Origin: Nocardiopsis ansamitocini
Lineage (GTDB): Bacteria; Actinomycetota; Actinomycetes; Streptosporangiales; Streptosporangiaceae
Assembly (NCBI RefSeq): GCF_030268225.1
Contig: NZ_BSQG01000010.1
Span: 87,161-151,160 of the forward strand
Length of the DNA stretch: 64,000 nt
Reading direction: 5' to 3'
Under the pieces are notes generated by a model. That model ran no database searches. It had not been told where the DNA came from and saw only the letters and a list, made by a program, of their open reading frames with translations. This document shows positions 46,162 to 55,524 of this stretch, piece by piece. Positions within the stretch are counted from its first letter, which is position 1, and each line of letters begins with the position of its first letter. The position numbers were made by a program, and so were the translations under genes.

Positions 46162-47133
46162 TCAGCGCACCTGGACGACGTACTTGCCGCGGACGCCGCC
46201 CGCCTCCAGCGCACGGTGGGCGTCGGCGATGCGCGCCAGCGGGTACACGGTGTCCACGACCGGCCGGATCTCCCCGCGCTCCACGTATGCGGTCAGGTCG
46301 TCGAAGAGGCTGGTCCCGGGGTTGCCGCTGAAGAACCGGACCCGCCGCGACCCGAAGACGGCGGAGGCGAGGATGAAGGCGGCGGAGGCCAGGATCCGGT
46401 CGGCGTCGGGCGTGATGCCCACCATGCGACCGCCTGGGGCGAGAAGGCCGTGGTAGGCGGGGAGTTCGGTGCCGGCGGTGTCGAGGATGACGTCGAAGGC
46501 ACCGAGGTCGCCCGGGGACGTCGTGCGGTAGTCGAAGACCTCGTCCGCGCCGAGGCCGCGCACGAAGTCGAGGTTCTTCGCGCCGGCGAGCGCGGTGACG
46601 TGCGCCCCCATCGCGCGGCCGAGCTGCACGGCGATGCTGCCGACCCCGCCGCTGCCGCCGCGCACGAGCAACCGCTCGCCCTTCCCGAGGCGGGCCTTGT
46701 CGCGCAGGGCGGTGATCGCGGTCGTGCCCACGGGCAGGCTGGCGGCCTGCACGGGGTCGAGACCGGCCGGGCTGAGGGCCATCCGCCGGGGGGAGACCGC
46801 GACGAACTCGGCCGCGCTCTCCTGCCGCAGGCGCGGCATCCCGCCCCACACCATGGCGCCCGCACGGGGGCCCGGTCCTTGCGCGGCCGGCTCGACGACC
46901 TCGCCGACGAAGTCGATGCCCGTCTGCTTCGGGAAGCGCCGGCCGAAAAGGCTGCCGAGTTTCCCCTCCCGCAGGACGGACTCTCCACCGTTGACGCTGA
47001 TGGCGTGCACGCGCACCAGCGCCTCCCCCGGCTTGGCGACCGGAACCGGCAGCGTGCCCTCGTAGAGCACGTCCGGCGGCCCGTAGCTGTCGTAGAGGGC
47101 CGCGCGCATCTCGTTCACTGTTCTCGATCCCAT
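46162..47133 (-). CDS. NADP-dependent quinone oxidoreductase-like MDR protein
   Basis: This is an MDR protein of about 323 residues. ATG 47133 is used here; ATG 47136, GTG 47118 and ATG 47109 (MRAALYDSYG, the conserved core start) are also possible. It has a GroES-like domain, then LLVRGGSGGVGSIAVQLGRAMGAHV for NADPH. No zinc ligands are visible. It is divergent from a TetR gene with two repeated operators between them, so it is probably repressed by that regulator. Confidence 0.9.
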   Translation of the reverse strand: MGSRTVNEMRAALYDSYGPPDVLYEGTLPVPVAKPGEALVRVHAISVNGGESVLREGKLGSLFGRRFPKQTGIDFVGEVVEPAAQGPGPRAGAMVWGGMPRLRQESAAEFVAVSPRRMALSPAGLDPVQAASLPVGTTAITALRDKARLGKGERLLVRGGSGGVGSIAVQLGRAMGAHVTALAGAKNLDFVRGLGADEVFDYRTTSPGDLGAFDVILDTAGTELPAYHGLLAPGGRMVGITPDADRILASAAFILASAVFGSRRVRFFSGNPGTSLFDDLTAYVERGEIRPVVDTVYPLARIADAHRALEAGGVRGKYVVQVR

Positions 47134-47240
47134 CATCCGTCGACGGCGTGCCGACTCACCGGTGGAATGTGGACCGCCTGCGGCGGCACCGGGCACGGCA
47201 GAGCCACGGACGGTCCGACCGAGAGGCGGCGACACCAAGC

Positions 47241-47301
47241 GGAGAACCCTCTCCACTTGCCTTCCACGCTACCACGCAAACCGGAGAACCCTCTCCACTT
47301 G
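47241..47301. promoter_or_regulatory. Duplicated TetR operator between divergent genes
   Basis: GGAGAACCCTCTCCACTTG occurs twice, at 47241-47259 and 47283-47301, 42 bp apart (four helical turns). Each contains the inverted repeat GGAGA-N4-TCTCC. One copy faces each divergent gene. Confidence 0.75.
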
Positions 47302-47317
47302 AGGTAAAGTGAGAGGT

Positions 47318-48004
47318 ATGCGCACTGAGCACTCTCGGATAACCGACCCCACCGGTGAGCCCCCCGCCGGAACACCGGGGCTGCGCGCCGACGCCCTGCA
47401 CAACCGCACCCGCATCCTGGAGACCGCCCGCGAGGCGTTCTCCACCACGGGCCTCGACGTGTCGATGGCCGAGATCGCCCGACGCTCCGGCGTCGGCATC
47501 GCAACGCTCTACCGGCGCTTCCCCACCAAAGAGGCCCTGGTCACCGAGGCGTTCTCCGATCAGTTCGCGGAGTGCGTCTCGGTGGTCGACGACGCCCTGG
47601 CCCACCCCGACCCCTGGCACGGGTTCTGCTGGGTCGTGGAGAAGGTGTGCGCCATGCAGGCCGTGGACCGGGGGTTCACCATGGCCTTCCTCTCGGCGTT
47701 CCCCGACGCGGCCGCCTTCGAGAAGAAACGCGCCGACGCCGAGCACAGCTTCGCCCGGCTGATCCAGCGGGCCAAGGACGCAGGCGGGCTGCGCGCCGAC
47801 TTCGCCTACGAGGACCTCATCCTGCTGCTCCTGGCCAACGGGGGGGTCGTGACCGGATCGGCGGCGAAGGCACCGGAGGCGTCGCGCCGCCTGGTCGCCT
47901 ACCTGCTCGAAGCGTTCCGGGCCGATCGTGCCGCCCCGCCCGCGGACCTTCCGCCGGCGCCCTCCCTGGACCTGGAACAGGTGTACTGCCCGCCGACGGC
48001 ATAG
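47318..48004 (+). CDS. TetR-family regulator
   Basis: This is a 228-residue protein starting at ATG 47318 (GTG 47309 is possible). The helix-turn-helix reads AREAFSTTGLDVSMAEIARRSGVGIATLYRRFPTKEALV, and the C-terminal region matches the common SACE_7040-like group. It is divergent from the MDR gene; the 19-bp operators repeated between them are its likely sites. Confidence 0.94.
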   Translation: MRTEHSRITDPTGEPPAGTPGLRADALHNRTRILETAREAFSTTGLDVSMAEIARRSGVGIATLYRRFPTKEALVTEAFSDQFAECVSVVDDALAHPDPWHGFCWVVEKVCAMQAVDRGFTMAFLSAFPDAAAFEKKRADAEHSFARLIQRAKDAGGLRADFAYEDLILLLLANGGVVTGSAAKAPEASRRLVAYLLEAFRADRAAPPADLPPAPSLDLEQVYCPPTA

Positions 48005-48095
48005 GCCGGCACGCCGGGCCCGGGGCCGTCCCGGTTCGCCGGTCGACCCCGGGGCGGTGCGGAAACGCCGTGCGGCTACGCGCGGCTTCTTCGGG

Positions 48096-48127
48096 CCCTG
48101 TGCACGCGGGAGCCCGCGTGCACAGGG
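48096..48127. terminator. Perfect hairpin terminator
   Basis: CCCTGTGCACGCGGG and CCCGCGTGCACAGGG form a 15-bp perfect stem with a two-base loop, followed by TTTC. It separates the convergent TetR and ANTAR genes. Confidence 0.75.
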
Positions 48128-48220
48128 TTTCGGTCCAGCGGCCCCCGGCGGGGCACGCGACTGCTCAGTCCCGTTGCCGCCGCACGCCCCCGCCCCACAC
48201 GGTGCGGGGACGACGGCCGA

Positions 48221-48946
48221 TCAGGGCCGGACCTCGTTCACTCCCTTGGGCAGGCCCGGACCCGGTTCCGTCGTCCGGGGCCCCGGCCTGGTTCCGGGAG
48301 CCTGCCGGGCCGCCGGGGTCCTGGTTGTCGCGGAAGACGTCCGTGAGGAGCTGGGCGCGTGCTTCGGCGCGCTCGGTTCTTTGGGTGTGCTCTCGGCGCT
48401 GCCGGTCCCGGCGTCGAGCCCGGGCGACCGCTCGGGCTGCCGCGGGCCACTGGCGGGAGGAACGCGGGGGGTGTGGCACGTGGTCGTTCCTTTGGCCCGG
48501 CCTTCGCCCGAAGGGGCATCGGCACGTGGCGACCCATCGGGCGACCGCCCTGGTGGGTGGGTGGCGGTCGTCCACGGCCGCGCCGAGGGCGACGGCTGCC
48601 CGGCCACCGGGTCGAGAACGGCTCGCTGCTGCCGGACGACGATCTCCAGCGCCCGGCGCAGGGTCGGCGTCATGTCGTGGAGCGGGTCGCCGGTGACGGC
48701 CTCCAGGCCGGCGGCGATGTCGTGCACCTTGGTGTTGGTGTCCTGGGACGCGTGACGGAGAAGCCGGAACGCCTCGTCGGAGTCGCATCGGTGAAGTCCC
48801 ATGATGATGCCGAGCCCCCGCCCGATCACCCCGCGTGTCTCCAGCGCGGCGGTGAGGTGGTGGACCTGGGTTTCCAGCCGGTGGATGCGGGCCTGCTCGT
48901 CGGCAACCACGTCGGCTGCTGTTTCGGGTGTGGCGTCTGCAGCCAT
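48221..48946 (-). CDS. ANTAR domain RNA-binding protein
   Basis: This is a 241-residue protein starting at ATG 48946. After a short helical segment (ADEQARIHRLETQVHHL) comes an ANTAR domain at about 30-85: LETRGVIGRGLGIIMGLHRCDSDEAFRLLRHASQDTNTKVHDIA. ANTAR domains bind dual-hexaloop RNA and act as antiterminators. There is no GAF or receiver domain, unlike most ANTAR proteins; instead a 130-residue disordered tail rich in Pro, Ser and Arg follows. The start and the domain are firm; the tail may be partly decayed. Confidence 0.88.
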   Translation of the reverse strand: MAADATPETAADVVADEQARIHRLETQVHHLTAALETRGVIGRGLGIIMGLHRCDSDEAFRLLRHASQDTNTKVHDIAAGLEAVTGDPLHDMTPTLRRALEIVVRQQRAVLDPVAGQPSPSARPWTTATHPPGRSPDGSPRADAPSGEGRAKGTTTCHTPRVPPASGPRQPERSPGLDAGTGSAESTPKEPSAPKHAPSSSRTSSATTRTPAARQAPGTRPGPRTTEPGPGLPKGVNEVRP

Positions 48947-49278
48947 GTGCCCCTCCCCCTGCGGTGCGCCGGGATCCGTTGGTCACGAACCCGATGGCCC
49001 ACCGTTGGGTGTCGGTGTGGATGCTCTTCCCGTCCGACCGGGTGGGCCGAACGGGGCTTTCCACATCTCCCACTATGACTGGCGGAAATTACGGACGGGT
49101 TGTGTCCTGGCGCAAAAAAGACTCGCGATAGGGGCCACTCGCCCCCCTAAACGGCAAGTTGGACGGCCATGTGCGCAGCACAGCTCCCTTTTCGGGTACG
49201 TGGGGAGCAGTATTCGCCGATCGTCGTTTCCCGTACTCATCCGGTAGGGCTGTCCCCGGCACGGCAGGAAAGGCCCTA
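48947..49278. other. Divergent intergenic region, no gene seen
   Basis: These 332 bp lie between the ANTAR gene and a methyltransferase gene transcribed away from it. Both promoters should be here. No operator-like palindrome or ORF stands out. Confidence 0.4.
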
Positions 49279-49941
49279 ATGTCCTGGCGTGTGACCGAAC
49301 CTTCCCCGTCCCTGGCTGCGACAGCGGACGCCTACGATGCCGTGGCCGTCCGTTACGCCGCGTTCGCCCGCAACGAGCTCGACGCCCTTCCACTGGATCG
49401 CGCGGTGCTCGCCGCGTTCGCCGACCTCGCCCGGTCGACCACTGCGGGGCCGGTCGCGGAGCTGGGGTGCGGCCCGGGACGGGTGGCCGCGCACCTGCGG
49501 GACCTCGGGCTGGACGTCTTCGGCGTCGACCTGTCGCCGGTGATGGTCGATCTCGCCCGCGAGGCCTACCCCGGCATCCGGTTCGAGGTCGGCTCCATGG
49601 ACGCCCTGGACCTGGCCGACGGCACACTGAGCGGCATCGTGTCCTGGTACTCGGTCATTCACGCCCCACCGCGGGACCTTCCCGCGTACTTCGCCGAGTT
49701 CCGGCGGGTGCTGGCGTCCGGCGGACACCTCGTGCTCGCTTTCTTCGAGTCGGAGGGCGGGCCGGTCACGGCGTTCGACCACGCGGTGGCGACGGCCTAC
49801 CGGTGGCCGGTCGACGGCCTCGCGGAACTCGCCGGCGAAGCGGGATTCGTCGAAATCGGCCGAATGCTGCGCGAGCCGCTCCCGGGGGAACGACACCGCC
49901 GGGGCCATCTCTTGATGCGCGCGGACGAGCGGCCCGGGTGA
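49279..49941 (+). CDS. Class I SAM-dependent methyltransferase
   Basis: This is a 220-residue protein starting at ATG 49279 (GTG 49291 is possible). The SAM motif is VAELGCGPGRVAAHL, the acidic loop GVDLSPVMVDLAR, and the post-II region FEVGSMDALDLADGTLSGIVSWYSVIHAPP. It resembles small-molecule methyltransferases of the UbiE/TehB-like group. There is no cluster partner, so the substrate is unknown. Confidence 0.92.
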   Translation: MSWRVTEPSPSLAATADAYDAVAVRYAAFARNELDALPLDRAVLAAFADLARSTTAGPVAELGCGPGRVAAHLRDLGLDVFGVDLSPVMVDLAREAYPGIRFEVGSMDALDLADGTLSGIVSWYSVIHAPPRDLPAYFAEFRRVLASGGHLVLAFFESEGGPVTAFDHAVATAYRWPVDGLAELAGEAGFVEIGRMLREPLPGERHRRGHLLMRADERPG

Positions 49942-50101
49942 CCGCGCGCCGCCGGAGCGCGGGGTGTCCGCCGAGACGGCGGACGGCGCGGCCACCGCGC
50001 TGCCCCGCACCACGTCCGCCCGCCGGCGACGTCGCCCCGCCCGGGTGCCCTTTTCGGACACGGTTTCGCGCCGGAGTTCTCCGGTCCGCCCCACGCGTGC
50101 G

Positions 50102-50437
50102 CTACTCAAGGGCGACGAGGACCGATTCGATGTCGGGCGTCTGCCTCTCGTAGGTCTCCCCCGGCGCCACGACGCCCAGGCGGCTCTCGCAGCTGTGCCC
50201 CGAATGCACCTCGACGGGGCGGTCGGTCCGGTTCGTGACCCCGGTGGCCTTGACCGCTATCTGGTCCTCGCTCTGGTTGTAGCAGTTGCCGTCTTCGAGG
50301 TCGGCGATGACGATGTCGGGACTGTCCTGGTCGAAGGAGTTCCGGAGCAGGATTTCGCCCTGGGCGGCCTGGACCGAGGCGGCGCCGGTCAGGGTCAGGA
50401 CAGCGGCGACCGTGCAGATGCCAAGCGTGCGGTTCAT
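50102..50437 (-). CDS. Secreted hypothetical protein
   Basis: This is a 111-residue protein starting at ATG 50437. A Sec signal peptide (TLGICTVAAVLTLTGAASVQA) with an AQA cleavage site precedes a small soluble domain with two cysteines (GNCYNQ and HSCESR) likely joined by a disulfide. I recognise no family. It is alone in its transcript. Confidence 0.75.
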   Translation of the reverse strand: MNRTLGICTVAAVLTLTGAASVQAAQGEILLRNSFDQDSPDIVIADLEDGNCYNQSEDQIAVKATGVTNRTDRPVEVHSGHSCESRLGVVAPGETYERQTPDIESVLVALE

Positions 50438-50974
50438 GGGCGGTCCTCGTTGTCGGCGTGCACGGCGGGGGACGGGTGGTGTCCGTCGGCGCCATTGGCT
50501 TCGGGCTGCTGTTGACTGCCGAAGGTAATCCACCGATGGCCGATGACCTGCGCGGACACGGCGCCCTCTCCACACAGGCGGGGCAAAGATCGGGAAAAGT
50601 CGGTCGGCTGCGTCAACAACCGCGGAGAAACGAAAAGCCCCTGGAGGCGATGGCACTGGACCGCTTCGACGGGTTCGTCGCGGGGGTGCCCAGCCATTCT
50701 GGTCGGGGGCGGGTTGGGCCAGCTCCCCGACCGTGGGCGGGCCGTAAACGGCGATGGCCGGGCGCAGGGCACGATCGGGCCGGTGCAGGGGCACCGTCCG
50801 ACCGTGGACACCGGTGGCCACCACCCCCGACACCGTGCAGACGCCGGCGTCTTCGATGATCGCCTCCGTGAACCGCCGTGCTGGTGCGGGCACGGGCCCT
50901 GAGTCACCTGTGCGAGGCGCCCCTCCTGGCCGGGTCCGGCCGGCGCCGCCGGCCGGACCCTCACACGCCGGCCG
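50438..50974. other. Intergenic, no gene seen
   Basis: These 537 bp between the secreted-protein gene and the S9 peptidase hold only frame shadows. A GC-rich inverted repeat (CCGGCGCCGCCGG) around 50940-50952 may terminate the peptidase transcript. Confidence 0.4.
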
Positions 50975-52903
50975 CTACTCCGGGGACGGGCTGCTGCGGC
51001 GGCCGCCGAGGTGCTCGGCGAAGTGCTGTTCGATCGCACGGTAGAGCCGGAACTGGTTCTCGGGGTTGGAGAACCCGTGGCCTTCGTCCTCGGCGAGGAG
51101 GTACTCCACGGGGACGCCGCGTTCGCGCAGGGAGGCGACGATGTTGTCGGACTCCTGCTGGACGACGCGGGCGTCGTTGGCGCCCTGGGCCACCAGCAGC
51201 GGGGTGCGGATCCGGTCGACCATGGTGATCGGCGAGCGGGCCAGCATGTCGGCTTCCTGGGCGGAGTCGTCGGGGTCGCCGACGTAGTGGTACCAGTTGT
51301 TGGCCAGGTGGGGCCTGAGGAACGGCGGCAGGGTCCGCATGAAGTTCGCCAGGTCCGAGATACCCACGTAGTCCACCGCGGCGGCGAAGTAGTCCGGGGT
51401 GACCGTGACGCCGACGAGTGCCGCGTAGCCGCCGTAGGAACCGCCGTAGATACCGATACGGGCCGGATCGGCGTAACCCTGCTCCACCACCCAGGTGGCG
51501 GCGTCGATGAGGTCGTCGTGCATCTTCCCGGCGAACTCCCCGATCGCGGCGGTGACGTGCCGCTTGCCGTAGCCCGAGGAACCGCGGAAGTTGACCTGCA
51601 ACACCGCGTAACCGCGGTTGGCCAGGAACTGCGCCTCCGGGTCGTAGCCCCACGAGTCATGGGCCCACGGTCCGCCGTGCACGAGCAGGACCAGCGGCAG
51701 CCCTTCGTGGTCCACGCCCACCGGCAGGGTGAGGAAACCGTGCAGCGGCAGGCCGTCGCGGGCCGGGAAACGGACCGCTGTCATCGGGGCCAGGTCGGCC
51801 GGGTCCAGCTGCGGGTACGGGCTGAACAGCAGCCTGCTCCGCCCTGTCCCGTGGTCGTAGAACCAGGTCGCTCCCGGTTCACGGTCGTGGATGAAGGTCG
51901 CGATCCATCGCTGCTCGCTCTCGTCCGAGGACACCGTGCCCAGCACGCCGTCGGAGAGCGCGGACAGCGCGGCGTACACCTCGGCGAAGTCCGGGTCCAG
52001 CACCTCGATCCTGGGCCGGTCGCCCACGAAACGGGCCGCGATCACCTCGCCGGTGCGCCGGCTGGTGAACACCACGGGGGGCAGCCCGGAGGCAATCAGA
52101 CCCATCGTGCACAGGCTGTGCCCCTCCACGGCGGCGACCACGGTCTCCTCGCCGGTCCCCCGGTCGATACGGACGAGCCGAAGGTCGTCGGAGTCCTGGT
52201 AGGAACCGACCAGCAGGCCCTTGCCGTCGGGCGTCACGATCTGCAGGGGCAGCCCCATCGGGTGCTCCGGGCCGCCGTGCTTCCCGAGGAAGCGCCGCTC
52301 CCCCGTCCCGGGGTCGATCGCAGAGAACTCGTAGGTGCCGTCGTCAGCCAGCACCGAGTGGAACGACGCCTCGCCGTCACGGTCGACCAGGATGGTGGTG
52401 GTCGGCTCGGGCTGCTCCAGGTGCAGTGCCGTCTCACCGGTGGCGACGTCGATCCGGAACACGTCGATGAACATGGGGCGCTGGTTCATCCAGACCAGCA
52501 CGCTCCCGGGCACCGACTTCAGGGGTTCGACACCGAACACGCGGGACCCCGGCTCCAAGGGCGTCAGGTCGACCGCGGGCTCGTCGGGTGCGTCGAGGTC
52601 GACACGGAAGAGGTGCCAGTCCTCGTTGCCGTCGGTGTCCTGCATATACAGCAGCCAGCGCGGATCGTCGGTCCAGTGGTAGGCCTTGATGCCGCGCCGG
52701 GAGTCGTGCGTGACGCACACCGCGTCCTCGTGCTCCTCGTCGACCCCGCGGACCCAGACGTTCGTGCGGCCGTACTTGGGCGCCAGGTAGGCGATCCTCG
52801 TCCCGTCCGGCGAGAGCGACGCACCGGAGAACACCGGATCCGCGAAGAACTCCTCGACCTCGATCAACTTCGGAAGGGAATCTCGACTCGGTACCTCGGT
52901 CAT
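50975..52903 (-). CDS. S9 family prolyl oligopeptidase
   Basis: This is a 642-residue peptidase starting at ATG 52903 with GGAG upstream. The N-terminal half is a beta-propeller (repeated PDGTRIAYLAPK, TDDPRWLLYMQD blades). The C-terminal alpha/beta hydrolase has the nucleophile GGSYGGYAALV, the acid in GANDARV and the histidine in DEGHGFSNPEN. It would cleave small peptides in the cytosol, as no signal peptide is seen. Confidence 0.95.
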   Translation of the reverse strand: MTEVPSRDSLPKLIEVEEFFADPVFSGASLSPDGTRIAYLAPKYGRTNVWVRGVDEEHEDAVCVTHDSRRGIKAYHWTDDPRWLLYMQDTDGNEDWHLFRVDLDAPDEPAVDLTPLEPGSRVFGVEPLKSVPGSVLVWMNQRPMFIDVFRIDVATGETALHLEQPEPTTTILVDRDGEASFHSVLADDGTYEFSAIDPGTGERRFLGKHGGPEHPMGLPLQIVTPDGKGLLVGSYQDSDDLRLVRIDRGTGEETVVAAVEGHSLCTMGLIASGLPPVVFTSRRTGEVIAARFVGDRPRIEVLDPDFAEVYAALSALSDGVLGTVSSDESEQRWIATFIHDREPGATWFYDHGTGRSRLLFSPYPQLDPADLAPMTAVRFPARDGLPLHGFLTLPVGVDHEGLPLVLLVHGGPWAHDSWGYDPEAQFLANRGYAVLQVNFRGSSGYGKRHVTAAIGEFAGKMHDDLIDAATWVVEQGYADPARIGIYGGSYGGYAALVGVTVTPDYFAAAVDYVGISDLANFMRTLPPFLRPHLANNWYHYVGDPDDSAQEADMLARSPITMVDRIRTPLLVAQGANDARVVQQESDNIVASLRERGVPVEYLLAEDEGHGFSNPENQFRLYRAIEQHFAEHLGGRRSSPSPE

Positions 52904-53264
52904 CCAATGCTCCAATCAGGGTCGGTGTCGCGTATCCGGTCGGTGCGCCCGGCGTCGGGCGCACCGATGACGCGTTCCATCCGGCGGACGGGCCGCCGCA
53001 TGAGCCTGATGGAACACCATGACGTAACGGCACAGTCAACCCTCGGCGGGTCCGGCGCCCCTGGGGGGGCAAACTGGGTGTCCCGGTCGCCCCGCAAGCG
53101 GCCCGCCTGTGGCCTGCCCGGGATCCCCGGGCGGCCCGGGCGGCCCGGGCCGTACAGATGCGAACGCGTCGGTCGTTCGGTGCCGGCGCGCGGATGCCCG
53201 CCGATGGAGCACCGCGATGCGTGGTCACCCCGGAGACCGGCGCGACCAGGCGCACGGGTCCGGG
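52904..53264. other. Intergenic with GGGCGGCCCGG repeats
   Basis: This 361-bp gap contains the short tandem repeat GGGCGGCCC, two to three copies at 53130-53150, and the palindrome GCCCGGGATCCCCGGGC at about 53116-53131. These could form a terminator for the exporter-like gene read toward them. No gene seen. Confidence 0.4.
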
Positions 53265-53738
53265 TCAGCCGGCGAGATCGACGCCGAGCGCGGCCAGCCC
53301 GCCGAAGCCGACGCCCCACAGGACGATCGCCACCGACTGCCAGAAGATCACCGAGTTCCGGGACGCGCCGAAGGAGATGGTCGCCGCCGACGTGATCTGA
53401 CTGGCCAGCACCAGCGGCCCCAGCAGGCTCACCCCGGCGACCCCGTACCGGTCGAACCGCGCCTTGAGTTTCGCGCGACGCGGCGAGAGCTCGGCCTGCG
53501 GCCGGTCCCCCCGGACCCGCGAGCGCAAGCTGTGGGCCGCGTACACGGCGACCAGCATCGACACGAGGTTGCCGAGGATCGCGGCCGGGATCGCGACGAA
53601 GGGCGAGAGCCCCGCCACCACGCCGATCACCGAGCCTAGGTACGACTCGACGAAGGGGATCACCCCGAGCAGAATCACGGCGATCCACTGCAAAGCGGGT
53701 GACAAGGACTCGGTGAAACTCTGCAACTGCTCGAACAT
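53265..53738 (-). CDS. Small multidrug export family membrane protein
   Basis: This is a 157-residue protein starting at ATG 53738 with AAGAAAG upstream (a longer start at 53786 is possible). It has four hydrophobic segments and the family signatures ALQWIAVILLGVIPFVESYLG and PLVLASQITSAATISFGASR of the Sm_multidrug_ex (PF06695) type. Actual transport activity in this family is poorly proven. Confidence 0.85.
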   Translation of the reverse strand: MFEQLQSFTESLSPALQWIAVILLGVIPFVESYLGSVIGVVAGLSPFVAIPAAILGNLVSMLVAVYAAHSLRSRVRGDRPQAELSPRRAKLKARFDRYGVAGVSLLGPLVLASQITSAATISFGASRNSVIFWQSVAIVLWGVGFGGLAALGVDLAG

Positions 53739-53813
53739 CGGCACTGCTTTCTTCGAGGTGGTGTCCGGTCTCGGCTGCACGGACACGCGTAGGGGTTCGG
53801 GTCGGGGGCGGTG

Positions 53814-54026
53814 CTAGGACGCCGCGAACCGGTCCTGCGCTCTTTCGGCGTCGGACACGGCCGGGTGTCGGATGCGCGGCAAACGCACCCGGTGCCCGGT
53901 GGTGGAGCGCTTGTCGTCGTTGGCGGAGCGCTCGGGCCCGTCCGGTAGACCGGTCCCGTGGCGGTGCCGCACGGCCTCGACCGTGGCCCCGGCGGGTTCC
54001 GCGGGTTGACGCGTGCTCCACGCCAT
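53814..54026 (-). CDS. Small hypothetical protein
   Basis: This is a 70-residue ORF starting at ATG 54026 behind GGAGGGGAGCG. The product is basic and unstructured (WSTRQPAEPAGATVEAVRHR). The good ribosome site is the only support; no family is recognised. Confidence 0.4.
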   Translation of the reverse strand: MAWSTRQPAEPAGATVEAVRHRHGTGLPDGPERSANDDKRSTTGHRVRLPRIRHPAVSDAERAQDRFAAS

Positions 54027-54380
54027 GGCTGCCGCTCCCCTCCGTTCCCCGAAACGCTGCGTCCCGTGTTGGTATCCGCCATTGCAAACTATGCCGTCGG
54101 GGCATGGTCAACTCCGCTGGGGACCGCATCTCGTACCAGGTCGATGGCGTTCGCCACACCCGCGAAGCGGTGGGGGGACCGGCCGGTTCCCCGTCCGTGC
54201 GCCGAAACCCGAACGGGGACGCCGACACGACACGATGCGGCCGGTCGCGCGGCGACGGAACCCGGCAATCCCGCTCAGCAGGCGGGGCCGTACCGACAGG
54301 GGCAGGCGGTACGGCCGCCTTGCGCACGGGCTGTCAGGGACACGACCGGTAACGGTACCCGGCTAGGGGAATTCACCCCG
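54027..54380. other. Intergenic, no gene seen
   Basis: These 354 bp lie between the small ORF and the terminator of array 2. Only shadow frames are present. Confidence 0.4.
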
Positions 54381-54431
54381 TCGTCCAACTCAGGCCCGGG
54401 GACGAGGAAGCCCCGGGACCGAGTTGGACGA
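54381..54431 (-). terminator. Two-tier hairpin at the distal end of CRISPR array 2
   Basis: TCGTCCAACTC at 54381-54391 pairs with GAGTTGGACGA at 54421-54431. Inside, CCCGGGG at 54395-54401 pairs with CCCCGGG at 54411-54417. It lies 44 bp beyond the last repeat on the side away from the leader, so it fits a terminator for the leftward array transcript. Confidence 0.7.
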
Positions 54432-54475
54432 ACACCCAACCACTGCCCGGCCCCTCCTGGTTTCAGGGGGGCAGC

Positions 54476-55297
54476 AGGACCATCCCCGCGTGCGCGGGGA
54501 GCACGGCGCCGCTGGCGGCAGGGGCAACACGATGGCGGGACCATCCCCGCGTGCGCGGGGAGCACTGCCCTGGGCGTGGACCGGCGCACCGTGGGGCGGG
54601 ACCATCCCCGCGTGCGCGGGGAGCATCAGACCTCCGCTCAAAATTCCGGGATTCGACGAGGACCATCCCCGCGTGCGCGGGGAGCACTCGACGGTCTGGG
54701 TCTCGACGACGGCCGGGACGGGACCATCCCCGCGTGCGCGGGGAGCACAGCAGCAGCGCCAACGCCTCAGGCAGACCGATGGGACCATCCCCGCGTGCGC
54801 GGGGAGCACTTGCCGCGCCAGAGGGTGTCCTCGCGCAGGTGGGGACCATCCCCGCGTGCGCGGGGAGCACGGCGTCGATCATCGGTCCCCCGGTTGTTCG
54901 ATGGGACCATCCCCGCGTGCGCGGGGAGCACCAGACCTGCTGCATGGCTCGCACGATGAACGGGGGACCATCCCCGCGTGCGCGGGGAGCACCGCTACGA
55001 GATCAAGCCCGGGGGCTGGATCAGGGGACCATCCCCGCGTGCGCGGGGAGCACGAAGTCGTTGGTCTTACCCGCGACGCCCAGGCGGGACCATCCCCGCG
55101 TGCGCGGGGAGCACACCCCGTTCCTGCGAGATCAAGTGCCATGTCTGGGACCATCCCCGCGTGCGCGGGGAGCACGAGCCTTTTGAATTCACTGATGAGC
55201 AGATCCGGGGACCATCCCCGCGTGCGCGGGGAGCACTGACCCAGATGCTTTTTAATTGGAGGATTACAGGGACCATCCCCGCGTGCGCGGGGAGCAC
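54476..55297 (-). CRISPR. CRISPR array 2, type I-E-like, 14 repeats (GAGCAC family)
   Basis: Fourteen 29-nt repeats with an exact 61-bp period run from 54476 to 55297, with thirteen 32-nt spacers. The repeat is the one in array 1. Variants are AGGACC at 54476 and 54659, and GAGCAT at the end of the repeat starting 54598. Degenerate or variant repeats cluster at the left, away from the leader. No spacers are shared with array 1 by eye. No cas gene is nearby. Confidence 0.98.
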
Positions 55298-55370
55298 TCT
55301 TCCTGACCTGGGACTCTACCAGTGGGTAACCCTTGTTTCATTCACTTGTCGAGAAAAGAACATCAGGCGC
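55298..55370 (-). promoter_or_regulatory. CRISPR leader of array 2
   Basis: This sequence matches the leader of array 1 over about 65 bp, including GACCTGGGACTCTACCAGTG and TTCATTCACTTGTCGAGAA. It sets leftward transcription. Confidence 0.8.
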
Positions 55371-55524
55371 GAAAAGCCTTTTTCTTCTCAAATGATGCTC
55401 TTCGTCGTCACTTCTCCATGCTCGCCGGTCCCGTTGCAGCAACGCTCGAAAGCAGTCGGCTGCTGCACGGCGAAGCGTCACGGGAACGTTCTCGTCGTCA
55501 CTTGCGCCCCGGAGCAGCGCGTCG

